From the NCBI GenBank assembly GCA_905234015.1, contig CAJOFK010000016.1:1-32405 (forward strand): a stretch of 32,405 nt of DNA, read 5' to 3'. The DNA comes from an uncultured Ruminococcus sp. (GTDB lineage Bacteria > Bacillota > Clostridia > Oscillospirales > Acutalibacteraceae). A program made the position numbers and the translations under genes. Below, one piece after another: positions 1 to 8,894 of the stretch. Below the pieces are notes generated by a model that saw only the letters and a list, made by a program, of their open reading frames with translations, ran no database searches and had not been told where the DNA came from. Position 1 is the first letter of the stretch. Each line of letters starts with the position of its first letter.

Positions 1-249
1 CGACTAAAGCACTTCCTGCTTCCTACTTTTAGGAAGGAGATTCTTCGACTACCGGTCCAAAATATAGTCGCCTCGTTTCGCCCTTGGAGCGGGCTCGCGG
101 CGCTCCTTATTTTGCGCAGCGCTTTTGCTCCCTTCATCCGCCACAGGCGGCGGTCGCAACGCTACCTGCGTCACCGCTCAGAATGACAAATTACTTTGCA
201 AAAACAAATCATTTCTTACTTTATTGGAGTTTCCTATAAAGGAAATAAA

Positions 250-273
250 GGCTGTCCCGTATTGAGACAGCCC
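250..273 (-). terminator. Intrinsic terminator downstream of the amino-acid SBP gene
   Basis: GGCTGTC...GACAGCC stem followed by TTTATTTCCTTT on the minus strand. Confidence 0.75.
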
Positions 274-285
274 CTTACATTTTTC

Positions 286-1167
286 TTATTTATCCTCTAA
301 GCAAAGAGAATCCTCAAGATAATAGTCGCTGTACTTTTTAGCGATTTTCTTAACTACGCCGTCCTTATTCATCTCAAGAAGAGTTTTCTCAACTAAGTCC
401 TTTAGCTCAGTGTTGCCCTTCTTAAAGCCGATAGCGTACTGCTCCTTGGAGATGATATCGCTTAATACGGTATACTTCTCGGGAGACTTGGAAACGTTGT
501 AATTAGCTACGCCGTTATCCATACATACAGCGTCAACAGCGCCTGACTCAAGGTTCATAAGAGCGGTGTTGTAGTCGCCGATCTGCTTTAATTCCTTAAA
601 GGAAGCGGCGAGCTTCTGGTTAGCCTTTGTGGCGTCGTCGCCTGTGAAAGCAGCTAAAGCTGAGGAGTCGGTCTGAACTGCTACTGTCTTGCCCTTTAAA
701 TCGTCGAGCGACTTAACGTCGGAGCCCTTCTTTACAACAACAACCTGGCTGTTGTTAACGTAAGGAACAGTCCATGTATAATCCTTCTCACGGCCGTTGA
801 TAGTAAAGCCGTTCCAGATACAGTTGATTGTGCCGGAGTTGAGCTCCATATCCTTTGAATCCCAGTCGATGGGCTTTTTCTTAAGAGTCCAGCCTAAACG
901 GTCGCAAACTTCCTGAGCGAGCTCAAGGTCAAAGCCTGTGTAATCACCTGTCTTCTTATCCTTGTAGCCGTAGGGCGGGAACTCGGCGTCGAAGCCTACT
1001 GTGAATGTTGTAGAGCCTTTGTCGTCTACTGTTGCGGCGGTTTTGCTGTCGTCAGTCTTTGCTGCGGAGCTGTTGCTGTCGGTAGAATTACCGCAGCCTA
1101 CTAAAGCGACTGTTGCGAGCATTACAACCGCAAGGATTAATGCTAATGTTCTTTTCATAATTTGCAC
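286..1167 (-). CDS. Amino-acid ABC transporter substrate-binding lipoprotein (SBP family 3)
   Basis: Lipoprotein signal (LATVALVGCGN) and SBP_bac_3 pattern (FTVGFDAEFPPYGYKDKKTGDYTGFDLELAQEVCDRLGW). Confidence 0.93.
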   Translation of the reverse strand: MQIMKRTLALILAVVMLATVALVGCGNSTDSNSSAAKTDDSKTAATVDDKGSTTFTVGFDAEFPPYGYKDKKTGDYTGFDLELAQEVCDRLGWTLKKKPIDWDSKDMELNSGTINCIWNGFTINGREKDYTWTVPYVNNSQVVVVKKGSDVKSLDDLKGKTVAVQTDSSALAAFTGDDATKANQKLAASFKELKQIGDYNTALMNLESGAVDAVCMDNGVANYNVSKSPEKYTVLSDIISKEQYAIGFKKGNTELKDLVEKTLLEMNKDGVVKKIAKKYSDYYLEDSLCLEDK

Positions 1168-1197
1168 CTCATTAATAGTATTTTAATCAGCTTTTTA

Positions 1198-1226
1198 AGT
1201 TTATCACAGCACCACACTAAAGTCAA
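1198..1226 (-). promoter_or_regulatory. Putative promoter of the amino-acid SBP gene (TTGACT-N17-TAAACT)
   Basis: -35 at 1221-1226 and -10 at 1198-1203 read on the minus strand, with a 17-bp spacer. Confidence 0.5.
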
Positions 1227-1272
1227 GTGCTTTATGTGTCTTCGTCAAACTATGCATTCCCTATTTGTGATT

Positions 1273-1330
1273 GATATCTCCCGAACGTATTTCAGCCTAT
1301 GAAGTTTTGGATAAAAAGGATAGGTTCTGC
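1273..1330 (+). repeat. Dispersed intergenic repeat, copy 1
   Basis: Matches 17073-17131, including GATAtC…CCTrTGAAGyTTyGGATAAAAAGGATAsGTTCTGC. Confidence 0.7.
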
Positions 1331-1485
1331 GAAGCAGTTCTCATTTCTCGGTTACGGGTTGCATTACGAATTACGCATTGTTCTTCCCTTCCCTTACGCC
1401 CTGAAACCCACAACTTGAATTATATTTCTGATTTAGAAAAATAAACGCCTGAAATAATGATAAAATATCACCCGGGTGATACAAT

Positions 1486-1866
1486 ATGAAAAAATGCGAT
1501 TACTGCGGAAAAGAGATATCGTATATGGAGCAGTACTGTGACGAGAACTGTCACCGCGGCGCTCTGAATTATTACGATAAACAGGAAAAATACTCAAAGC
1601 TCTTTTCGTTTATAAATATAGTATGTATCTTCGGTATTCCGATAGGACTTTTTATCTTTTCGTTCAGGAGCAGTATCGGCTTTACAATTCTATCCTTCTC
1701 GCTCGCGATAGAAGGGCTTACAATTCTTCTCCTTCCGTTTCCGGTTGAGAATATGATAACCTCAATGAAAATCAAAAAAGCGATTAACGTAACGAGAATT
1801 ATCGGCGCGGCGATACTGCTGCTCGGAATTATACTTATTGTACTTGATTTTATTTATTTCCTTTAA
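1486..1866 (+). CDS. Small zinc-ribbon (CxxC...CxxxC) multi-TM membrane protein, function unknown
   Basis: MKKCDYCGKEISYMEQYCDENCH followed by about three hydrophobic segments. Confidence 0.75.
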   Translation: MKKCDYCGKEISYMEQYCDENCHRGALNYYDKQEKYSKLFSFINIVCIFGIPIGLFIFSFRSSIGFTILSFSLAIEGLTILLLPFPVENMITSMKIKKAINVTRIIGAAILLLGIILIVLDFIYFL

Positions 1867-1933
1867 ATTCATAAAAAATGAATAAAAACGCCTCCTTCGG
1901 TTAACAATATGTTTGCGAAGGAGGTTTACTTTT

Positions 1934-2158
1934 ATGATAGACAAAATCGCTTTAATTTTATCAATTATCGGCGGCCTGAACTGGGGCTTAGTCGGTATAT
2001 TCCAGTTTGACTTAGTCGCGTTTATCTGCGGAGGCCAGACCGGAATCATCAGCAGGATTATCTATATCCTCGTCGGACTCGCTTCAATCTGGTGCATTTC
2101 GCTGCTGTTCAGAGATAACGAAATCGTCGAGGACACATCGATTAATTCGCACGCCTAG
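1934..2158 (+). CDS. DUF378-type small membrane protein
   Basis: IDKIALILSIIGGLNWGLVGIFQFDLVA is the DUF378 pattern. The start at 1934 is chosen because AAGGAGG lies just upstream. Confidence 0.88.
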   Translation: MIDKIALILSIIGGLNWGLVGIFQFDLVAFICGGQTGIISRIIYILVGLASIWCISLLFRDNEIVEDTSINSHA

Positions 2159-2184
2159 TCGGGAGCCCAAAAGCTTCCTACTGA

Positions 2185-2215
2185 AAAAGGGTTGGCTTTC
2201 GCCAACCCTTTACTG
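2185..2215. terminator. Bidirectional intrinsic terminator between the convergent DUF378 gene and ackA
   Basis: AAAGGGTTGGC-TTTC-GCCAACCCTTT perfect inverted repeat. Confidence 0.8.
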
Positions 2216-2221
2216 CTCTTA

Positions 2222-3427
2222 TTAAAGCTTTTCAACAATAGCCTTTGTATCTCTTGCGATAACGAGCTCCTCGTTGGTAGCAATGAGCTCTACGCGGATT
2301 TTTGAATTATCGGTAGAGAGCTTGCCCTCTTTACCGCGGATGCACGCGTCGTTAGCCGCTTCGTCAATCTCAACGCCGAGGCACTTAAGATAGTTACATA
2401 CCTCTTTACGGAGTGTGGGCTGATTCTCGCCGAGACCTGCCGTAAATACGATACCGTCGCAGCCGCCGAGCGCTACATAGAACGATCCGACATACTTAGC
2501 AATCTGATAGTAAAGCATCTCGTGAGTGAGCTTAGCTCTCTCGTTGCCCTCAGCCTCAGCCGCGCTTATATCGCGGTCGTCGCTTGAAACCCCGGAAACA
2601 CCTAAAAGTCCGGATTTCTTATTGAGCATATCATCCATCTGAGCGGGAGTCATATTCTCCTTCTCGGCAATGAATGTTACTACGGACGGGTCAAGCGCGC
2701 CGGAGCGTGTACCCATCATAAAGCCGTCAAGCGGAGTAAGTCCCATTGTTGTATCAATAACCTTGCCGCCGTCAATCGCGGTGATTGAGGAACCGTTTCC
2801 GATATGGCAGGTAATGAGCTTTAAGTCCTTAATATCCTTACCCATACGCTCAGCCATAACTTGGCTTACAAAACGGTGAGATGTACCGTGGAAGCCGTAA
2901 CGGCGAATTGAGTACTTCTCGTAATACTCGTAAGGAATAGCGTACATATACGCCTTTTCGGGCATTGTGCTGTGGAAAGCTGTATCAAATACAACTACCT
3001 GCGGTGTATCTGCTCCGAAAACCTCCTCGCTGCTTTCGATACCGAGAGCGTTAGCGGGATTATGTAAGGGAGCTAAAGGTCCTAACTTCTTAATATTCTC
3101 AATTACCTCTGGAGTTACAAGACAGGACTCGTGGAAAATCTTTCCGCCCTGTACTACGCGGTGGCCTACCGCGGTTACCTCGGAGAGTTCCTTAATAACT
3201 CCGACCTCGGGGTCAAGAAGCATATCCTTAACCTGCATAAAAGCTACTTTATGGTCGGGCATCGGAACTTCCTTTTTAATATCTGCCGTATCAGTCTTAT
3301 ATCCGATAACCGAACCCTCGCCGCCTATTCGCTCACAGTTACCCTTAGCGATTACGCTCTCATCGGTCATATCGATGAGCTGGTACTTTAAGGATGAGCT
3401 TCCGGCGTTGATTACAAGAATTTTCAT
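2222..3427 (-). CDS. ackA: Acetate kinase
   Basis: MKILVINAGSSSLKYQLID, RRYGFHGTSHRFV and ITCHIGNGSSITAI motifs; full length 401 aa. Confidence 0.98.
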   Translation of the reverse strand: MKILVINAGSSSLKYQLIDMTDESVIAKGNCERIGGEGSVIGYKTDTADIKKEVPMPDHKVAFMQVKDMLLDPEVGVIKELSEVTAVGHRVVQGGKIFHESCLVTPEVIENIKKLGPLAPLHNPANALGIESSEEVFGADTPQVVVFDTAFHSTMPEKAYMYAIPYEYYEKYSIRRYGFHGTSHRFVSQVMAERMGKDIKDLKLITCHIGNGSSITAIDGGKVIDTTMGLTPLDGFMMGTRSGALDPSVVTFIAEKENMTPAQMDDMLNKKSGLLGVSGVSSDDRDISAAEAEGNERAKLTHEMLYYQIAKYVGSFYVALGGCDGIVFTAGLGENQPTLRKEVCNYLKCLGVEIDEAANDACIRGKEGKLSTDNSKIRVELIATNEELVIARDTKAIVEKL

Positions 3428-3474
3428 TTTTTATTCCCCTTTATATTGAATACTTTTTAAAATCATACTATAAT

Positions 3475-3503
3475 ATAATAAACTATCCGATTTGATTTTG
3501 CAA
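3475..3503 (-). promoter_or_regulatory. Putative ackA promoter (TTGCAA-N17-TATTAT)
   Basis: -35 at 3498-3503 and -10 at 3475-3480 on the minus strand, 17-bp spacer. Confidence 0.6.
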
Positions 3504-3538
3504 GTTTTTTTTGAATAAATTCATAATAAAGGTGAAAA

Positions 3539-4699
3539 ATGCGTATAAATGCGGTAATATGCGAGTATAATCCGTTCCATAACGGACATAAATATCAGCT
3601 TGAAAAGATAAAAAAGAATAATAATCTGCCTGTTGCTGCAATTATGAGCGGTAATTTCACCCAGCGCGGCGACGTCGCAATAGCAGATAAATTCGCACGC
3701 GCAGAAGCGGCGGTACGAAACGGAGCCGACCTCGTTATTGAGCTTCCGGCGGCTTACGCCTGCTCAAACGCCGAGAACTTTGCAGGAGCGGGAGTTAAAA
3801 TCGCCGCGGCGCTCGGCTGTACGGAAAACCTGTGCTTTTCCGTTGAGGAGGATAACCCGGAGCTTTTAATAAAGGCGGCTGAATTATTTTCTGACGAATC
3901 CTTCAACCGTGAGGTAAAAGCGCTGATGAAGGACGGGCTTTACTATCCGCTCGCGGTTGAAAGAGCGTTTAATAAAATCGCTCCCAAGCTTGCCGAGGCT
4001 GTCGCAAAGCCCAACAATATTCTCGCTGTTGAGTACCTTAAGGCGCTCGCCGGCACTGAAATCAAGCCGATGATAATTAAGCGCAAGGGCAGTAATCACG
4101 ACTCAAAAATAATAACGGACGGCATATCAAGCGCCTCGAATATCCGCAGAATGATAATAGACGGAGAGAATTATAGAGGCCTCCTTCCCGAAAACGCCTC
4201 CGCCTTCCCATCCCCTGCCGATATTAAAAAGCTCGAAAAGCCGATTGTTTATAAGCTGCGCACAATGAGCCCGGACGACTTTAATAATCTCCCCGAGGTA
4301 AGCGAGGGACTTAATAACAGGATTTACGACGCAGTCAGGAATTATAATTCCGTAAAAGAAATAATAGACGCGGTAAAAACAAAACGCTACACTCACGCGC
4401 GGATAAGGAGGACGATAATCCACGCGCTTCTCGGCATAACGAAAGATGAAATGAAGCGGGAGGTGCCGTACATCAGGGTGCTTGCGTTTAACGAAACAGG
4501 AGCAAAAATACTCGGCGAAATAAAAAAAGCCGGCAGACTTCCGATTATCACGAATGTTGCCGACGGATATAAATCTCTTGACGAAAACGCCCGGAGGATT
4601 TTTGATATCGACCTTAAAGCGAGCGATATCTACTCCCTCGCCTCGGATAAAATCACGCCCTGCGGAATTGACTTCACAAGACCGCTTAAAAAATTATAA
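3539..4699 (+). CDS. tmcAL: tRNA(Met) cytidine acetate ligase (TmcAL / YlbM family nucleotidyltransferase)
   Basis: AVICEYNPFHNGHKYQLEK (HxGH nucleotidyltransferase signature), AIMSGNFTQRGDVAIADKFARAEAAVRNGADLVIELP. Confidence 0.95.
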   Translation: MRINAVICEYNPFHNGHKYQLEKIKKNNNLPVAAIMSGNFTQRGDVAIADKFARAEAAVRNGADLVIELPAAYACSNAENFAGAGVKIAAALGCTENLCFSVEEDNPELLIKAAELFSDESFNREVKALMKDGLYYPLAVERAFNKIAPKLAEAVAKPNNILAVEYLKALAGTEIKPMIIKRKGSNHDSKIITDGISSASNIRRMIIDGENYRGLLPENASAFPSPADIKKLEKPIVYKLRTMSPDDFNNLPEVSEGLNNRIYDAVRNYNSVKEIIDAVKTKRYTHARIRRTIIHALLGITKDEMKREVPYIRVLAFNETGAKILGEIKKAGRLPIITNVADGYKSLDENARRIFDIDLKASDIYSLASDKITPCGIDFTRPLKKL

Positions 4700-4730
4700 T
4701 ATTCTTTCATAAAATTTCTCGGATAAAAAC

Positions 4731-4755
4731 GGGGCTTGCTGATGCAGGCCCCGTT
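4731..4755. terminator. Intrinsic terminator between tmcAL and the convergent ABC permease gene
   Basis: CGGGGCTTGC-TGAT-GCAGGCCCCG stem. Confidence 0.7.
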
Positions 4756-4793
4756 AATTACGCGTTACGCAATATGAATTACGAATTAATTTA

Positions 4794-5675
4794 TTATCCC
4801 TTAACCGCGCCGGCTACTACTCCTTCAATAATATACTTCTGACACGCGAAATAGAATATTACTATCGGGAGAATACTGAGCACAACGAGCGCCATAATCG
4901 CGCCGTGGTCGGTTTGGCCGTAGCTTCCGTTAAGGAACTGCATATGAATCGGAATCGTCTTATACAGCTTTCCGTCGAGAATAAGATACGGAAGCAGATA
5001 GTCGTTCCATATCCACATTGTTTCAAGTATCGCGACCGAAATAAAGGTAGGCTTCATAATCGGGAGCACAACGCTGAAGAAGGTCTTTAACGGACCCGCG
5101 CCGTCAACGTCGGCAGCCTCCTCAATTTCTACCGGGATAGATTTTACAAAGCCCGAGAACATAAATATCGCGAGTCCCGCGCCGAAGCCGAGATACACGA
5201 AAAGTATTCCCCAGGGGGTAGTAAGCTTGAGCTTGTTAGCTGTATCGGAAAGTGTAAACATAACCATCTGGAACGGTACAACCATCGAGAATATACAGAA
5301 GAAGTATACTATCTTACAGAAAATTGTATTAGAGCGCTGGATATACCACGCTGCCATCGACGTACAGATAAGAATAAGAAATACGCCGCCTACGGTGATA
5401 AACAAGCTCCACAGCGCCGCCTCCCAGAACGGGTAGTTTCCGAATGTCATTCCCTTAACGTAGTTTGCGAAGCCGTTAAACGAATCCGCGTCCGGAAGCG
5501 AGAATAAATTCATTGCGATTCCGCCGTTAGTCTTAAACGAGTTATAAAGAACGATTAAGACAGGCATTACATAAAAGACAGATATTACCGCGAATAATAC
5601 AGTCATAAACTTCATTCCCGCGGTCTGCTTAACCTTTCTCTTAGGCTCTTTAGCCTTCGCAGCAATTTTAGCCAT
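4794..5675 (-). CDS. Carbohydrate ABC transporter permease (MalG-type)
   Basis: Multi-TM protein with EEAADVDGAGPLKTFFSVVLPIMKPTF (EAA loop). Confidence 0.93.
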   Translation of the reverse strand: MAKIAAKAKEPKRKVKQTAGMKFMTVLFAVISVFYVMPVLIVLYNSFKTNGGIAMNLFSLPDADSFNGFANYVKGMTFGNYPFWEAALWSLFITVGGVFLILICTSMAAWYIQRSNTIFCKIVYFFCIFSMVVPFQMVMFTLSDTANKLKLTTPWGILFVYLGFGAGLAIFMFSGFVKSIPVEIEEAADVDGAGPLKTFFSVVLPIMKPTFISVAILETMWIWNDYLLPYLILDGKLYKTIPIHMQFLNGSYGQTDHGAIMALVVLSILPIVIFYFACQKYIIEGVVAGAVKG

Positions 5676-6547
5676 TATGCCTGCACCTCTCTTCTTCTCG
5701 TAAAGTAAAGCTGTGCGAGGGAAATTGCTACTACAATCAGGAAGAATATTACGCCTTCAGCCTGGCCTACGCCCTTAGCGCTTATACCCTCGCCGTAGAA
5801 GGTTTTATAGATATTAAGCGCCATCATTCTCGTCGTCCAGATTCCGTCCGTAAGCGGTGCGCCTCCGGTAAGAGCTAAGTTCTGGTCGAAGAGCTTAAAC
5901 GAGTTTGTAAGCGTTAAGAACGTACATATTGTAATCGACGGCATCATCATCGGGAGAGTAACCTTAGTTAAAATCTGAGTCCGTTTTGCTCCGTCGATTT
6001 TAGCCGCCTCGTAGAGGTCGTGAGGTACGCCCTGGAAGCCTGCTATATAAATAATCATCATATAGCCCGCCTGCTGCCAGCACATAAGTATAATAAGTCC
6101 CCAGAAACCGAGGTCGGTATTAGTAACAAGCGACGGCATATCCATACTTCTTAAAAGTCCGTCAAAAATCTGATGCCATATATAACCGAGGATAATTCCG
6201 CCGATAAGGTTCGGCATAAAGAATACCGTACGGTAAATATTTGAGCCGCGGATTTTAAGCGTAAGCCCGTAAGCGATAAAGAACGCCATAACGTTAATAA
6301 GAATAACGCTTACTATAACGAAACCCAGCGTAAACCAGAACGAACGCAAAAAGCTGTCATCCTGAAACGCCTTTATGTAGTTATTAATTCCTACGAATGT
6401 AGCTTTATTTACTATCTGAAATTTAAAGAACGAAAGGTATATGCCCCTTATAAACGGATAAACAAATCCGACAATAAAAGCGGCAAGAGTAGGAAGAAGA
6501 AAGATTAAAGCATATAGTTTTCTTTTTGGTTTTTTAAACATATCCAA
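5675..6547 (-). CDS. Sugar ABC transporter permease (MalF-type)
   Basis: EAAKIDGAKRTQILTKVTLPMMMPS EAA loop. Overlaps the downstream permease start by 1 nt (TAATG). Confidence 0.93.
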   Translation of the reverse strand: MDMFKKPKRKLYALIFLLPTLAAFIVGFVYPFIRGIYLSFFKFQIVNKATFVGINNYIKAFQDDSFLRSFWFTLGFVIVSVILINVMAFFIAYGLTLKIRGSNIYRTVFFMPNLIGGIILGYIWHQIFDGLLRSMDMPSLVTNTDLGFWGLIILMCWQQAGYMMIIYIAGFQGVPHDLYEAAKIDGAKRTQILTKVTLPMMMPSITICTFLTLTNSFKLFDQNLALTGGAPLTDGIWTTRMMALNIYKTFYGEGISAKGVGQAEGVIFFLIVVAISLAQLYFTRRREVQA

Positions 6548-6633
6548 TACCTTTCCTTAAACGCAGGGGGCAGAAATTCCCTGCCCCCCTGTTCCTTTAA
6601 CTATTCATCTTTCATAAACATAAAGTTTATTTA

Positions 6634-7430
6634 TTATTCGGCAGCCTTTTCCTTCTCGGTTTTCCAGCCGTCTACGAACGCCTTCTTAACAGCGTCCCAC
6701 TTGCCTGTGCCGGCTGCATACTGAGTAAGAGCAGCGCCTACGCCGTCCTTCCAGTCCTCGGAAGGCATTGTTGTGAAGTTCCAGCTTACGGGAGTCTTTC
6801 CGTCCTTAGTAAGCTCGTTATCAATCTTAACGAAGATATTTGAGGATTCCTTAGCCTTCTTGAAAGGAATTACGAAGCTCATCTCGTTAGCCATAGCTTC
6901 TGTTCCTGTCTTTGAGGTTACGCACCAGTTGATGAAGTCCTCTGTTGCAGCCTTATCGTCGTCGGAAGCTTCCTCGTTAATGCACCAGTAGTTCTCGGTA
7001 CCTGTGCAGAGTCCCTGATTAGCCTCGTCGCCTACGCCGATATAAATCGGTAACATTCCGAGGTCCTTATCCTTAAGGCCGCCCTTTGTGATAGCGTCAT
7101 ATTCCCAGCTGCCGTTCTGGAAGAATACAGCGTTGCCCTTGATGAATTCTGTCTCAGCTTCGGAACCGGTCTTGGAAGCAAGCTCGGTTTTCTTGCAGGT
7201 AGAATCTGTGATATAAAGATCCCAGATATTCTTATAGTTCTCAAGGTAAGTACCCTTGATAGCGTCGGTATCGGAAATCTTATCCTTCTGATACTCGAAG
7301 TAAATCGGGAGGTTAGCAAGGTGAGTCTTGAATCTCCAGTCGGAGGATGAATCCATACCTGCCGATGTAAACGCGCCCTTAACGCCGAGCTTATCCTTAT
7401 TCTTCTGAATTTCGTCAGCTACATCTCGAT
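6634..7430 (-). pseudogene. Sugar ABC transporter substrate-binding protein, 5'-truncated fragment
   Basis: C-terminal part of a family-1 SBP. The open frame extends upstream of the ORF-track Met (…DVADEIQKNKDKLGVKGAFTSAGMDSSSDWRF…) and then meets an in-frame TGA near 7441. No signal peptide or N-lobe is present. Confidence 0.8.
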
Positions 7431-7602
7431 TTCGGTTATCTCAAAGGGGCTTCAGGAGAACGTCGGCTCGATTACCTCCCCTGTTCCTGATGACAAAGAT
7501 AATGAAACCGCGGAAATCGAAAACGCGGTCAACAGCGCTCAAAGCGGAAGCGATTACGTTTTCGTAAACGGAAAGATGATAAAGGTTGATAAGGATAATT
7601 AA
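7430..7602 (+). pseudogene. C-terminal fragment of an unidentified protein, 5'-truncated
   Basis: Plus-strand frame ISVISKGLQENVGSITSPVPDDKDNETAEIENAVNSAQSGSDYVFVNGKMIKVDKDN* ends at TAA 7600-7602 and is followed by a terminator. There is no start codon or RBS upstream, because the sequence there belongs to the oppositely oriented SBP. Confidence 0.6.
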
Positions 7603-7625
7603 AAGCTGATTATTACAAATAATTA

Positions 7626-7657
7626 CGCCTGACGCATAGTACGTCAGGCGTTTTTTC
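7626..7657 (+). terminator. Intrinsic terminator after the plus-strand gene fragment
   Basis: CGCCTGACG-catagta-CGTCAGGCG-TTTTTT. Confidence 0.85.
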
Positions 7658-7660
7658 TTA

Positions 7661-8893
7661 TTATTCAATTCTTACCTTTAACATCTTAATAACTGTCTTA
7701 GCCTTATAATTATCATTGCCCCCTGCAGTTATTCTTACCTTAAGCTTGTAAGTACTTTTTTCAGCTTTTTTCCATTTTGCAAAGGTAATAACTCCCTTTG
7801 AGTTTATCTTAAGATACTTTTTAATCTTCTCAGGCGCGCCCGCGAGCTTGCAGTTCACCTTACCCTGAGCTTTTTTAACTGTAATAGGCTTAATCCGCTG
7901 AGCCTTTTCCTTAAGCTTTTTTGCCATAATCGATACGGACTTAACAGTTACTTTAACAGGATTGGACTTCTTAACCCTTTCATTTGGTATCTCGGCAGCG
8001 GAGCCGTTAGCAGTCGGTTCGGTTGCCGCGGGCTTGGTTACCGCGGGCTCGGTTGTGACAGGTTCCGTAACGACAGGCGTTGTCACGCTCGGCTCTACTC
8101 CCTTTTCCGGCTCAAAATCCAGCTTAAACACCATTGTCTTAAGCGGTTTTTCACCTACAAGAGAAGCTGTAAGCATGCTGACAGCCAGCACATAGGTTTT
8201 TCCTGCTTCAACCTTAAAGGAAAGTGTTCCGTAGGATTCCGAATCATTCGCGTCAAGAAGCTTCATCTCATCGTTGTAGATATATCTGTAGGTTTTCCCT
8301 CCATTGCCCTTTGACGAAAAATAGAGCTTTCCGTTTTCATCGGGTATGATCTTAAAAAAGTGTGTATCTTCTCCGTTAATAATCTCAACATCCTCGACCG
8401 GCCTTGGAAGTCTATAGCCCCTCAATTCTCCGATATTTATGGATTTTTCAATTCTTTCAATCGGGTTATAAACAGTCGGCTCTATCTTCATAATCGACGC
8501 GCAGCCCTTATGGTCGAATCCATAATAGATTTCGTCCATTGTCACGATTTTATTATTTACAGCCTCATACATTTCGTATATACTTTCACCGTCGTAAACA
8601 TAAAGCATTACAACGTTCCCGGGTGTAATAATATTAAAGCCGAGGAATATATATGTATTTTCCATTTCCGAATCGACAGTATAGCATGCCAGAATCAAAG
8701 CGTGCCTGCCGGCGTTCCCGACCTGCCTCGCAGAATCAATATAATCTTTATATATATCGGTTTTTTCTCTGATAATATTAAGACATTCTTCATTAGAAAC
8801 AGTTATTTTATCCTCCGTTTTTGAATCAGCCGACGCTGTCATCGGTACAAATACAATCCAAAAGCATATAATTAAAGCTAATAATTTTTTCAT
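7661..8893 (-). CDS. Secreted protein with Thr/Pro-rich linker and C-terminal Ig-like/bacterial surface repeat domain
   Basis: Signal peptide MKKLLALIICFWIVFVPMTASA; linker VTTPVVTEPVTTEPAVTKPAATEP; C-terminal KLKEKAQRIKPITVKKAQGKVNCKL…KSTYKLKVRITAGGNDNYKA. Start moved to 8893 based on the RBS AAGGAAGGTG. Confidence 0.75.
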   Translation of the reverse strand: MKKLLALIICFWIVFVPMTASADSKTEDKITVSNEECLNIIREKTDIYKDYIDSARQVGNAGRHALILACYTVDSEMENTYIFLGFNIITPGNVVMLYVYDGESIYEMYEAVNNKIVTMDEIYYGFDHKGCASIMKIEPTVYNPIERIEKSINIGELRGYRLPRPVEDVEIINGEDTHFFKIIPDENGKLYFSSKGNGGKTYRYIYNDEMKLLDANDSESYGTLSFKVEAGKTYVLAVSMLTASLVGEKPLKTMVFKLDFEPEKGVEPSVTTPVVTEPVTTEPAVTKPAATEPTANGSAAEIPNERVKKSNPVKVTVKSVSIMAKKLKEKAQRIKPITVKKAQGKVNCKLAGAPEKIKKYLKINSKGVITFAKWKKAEKSTYKLKVRITAGGNDNYKAKTVIKMLKVRIE

Positions 8894-8894
8894 A

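Noticed and set aside
1001-1186. Plus-strand 61-aa ORF opposite the amino-acid SBP signal-peptide region
   Set aside because: Antisense to a well-supported lipoprotein gene; no independent evidence.
7441-7668. Minus-strand ORF 7441..7668 (75 aa)
   Set aside because: It covers the plus-strand gene fragment and terminator in antisense and has no family resemblance.
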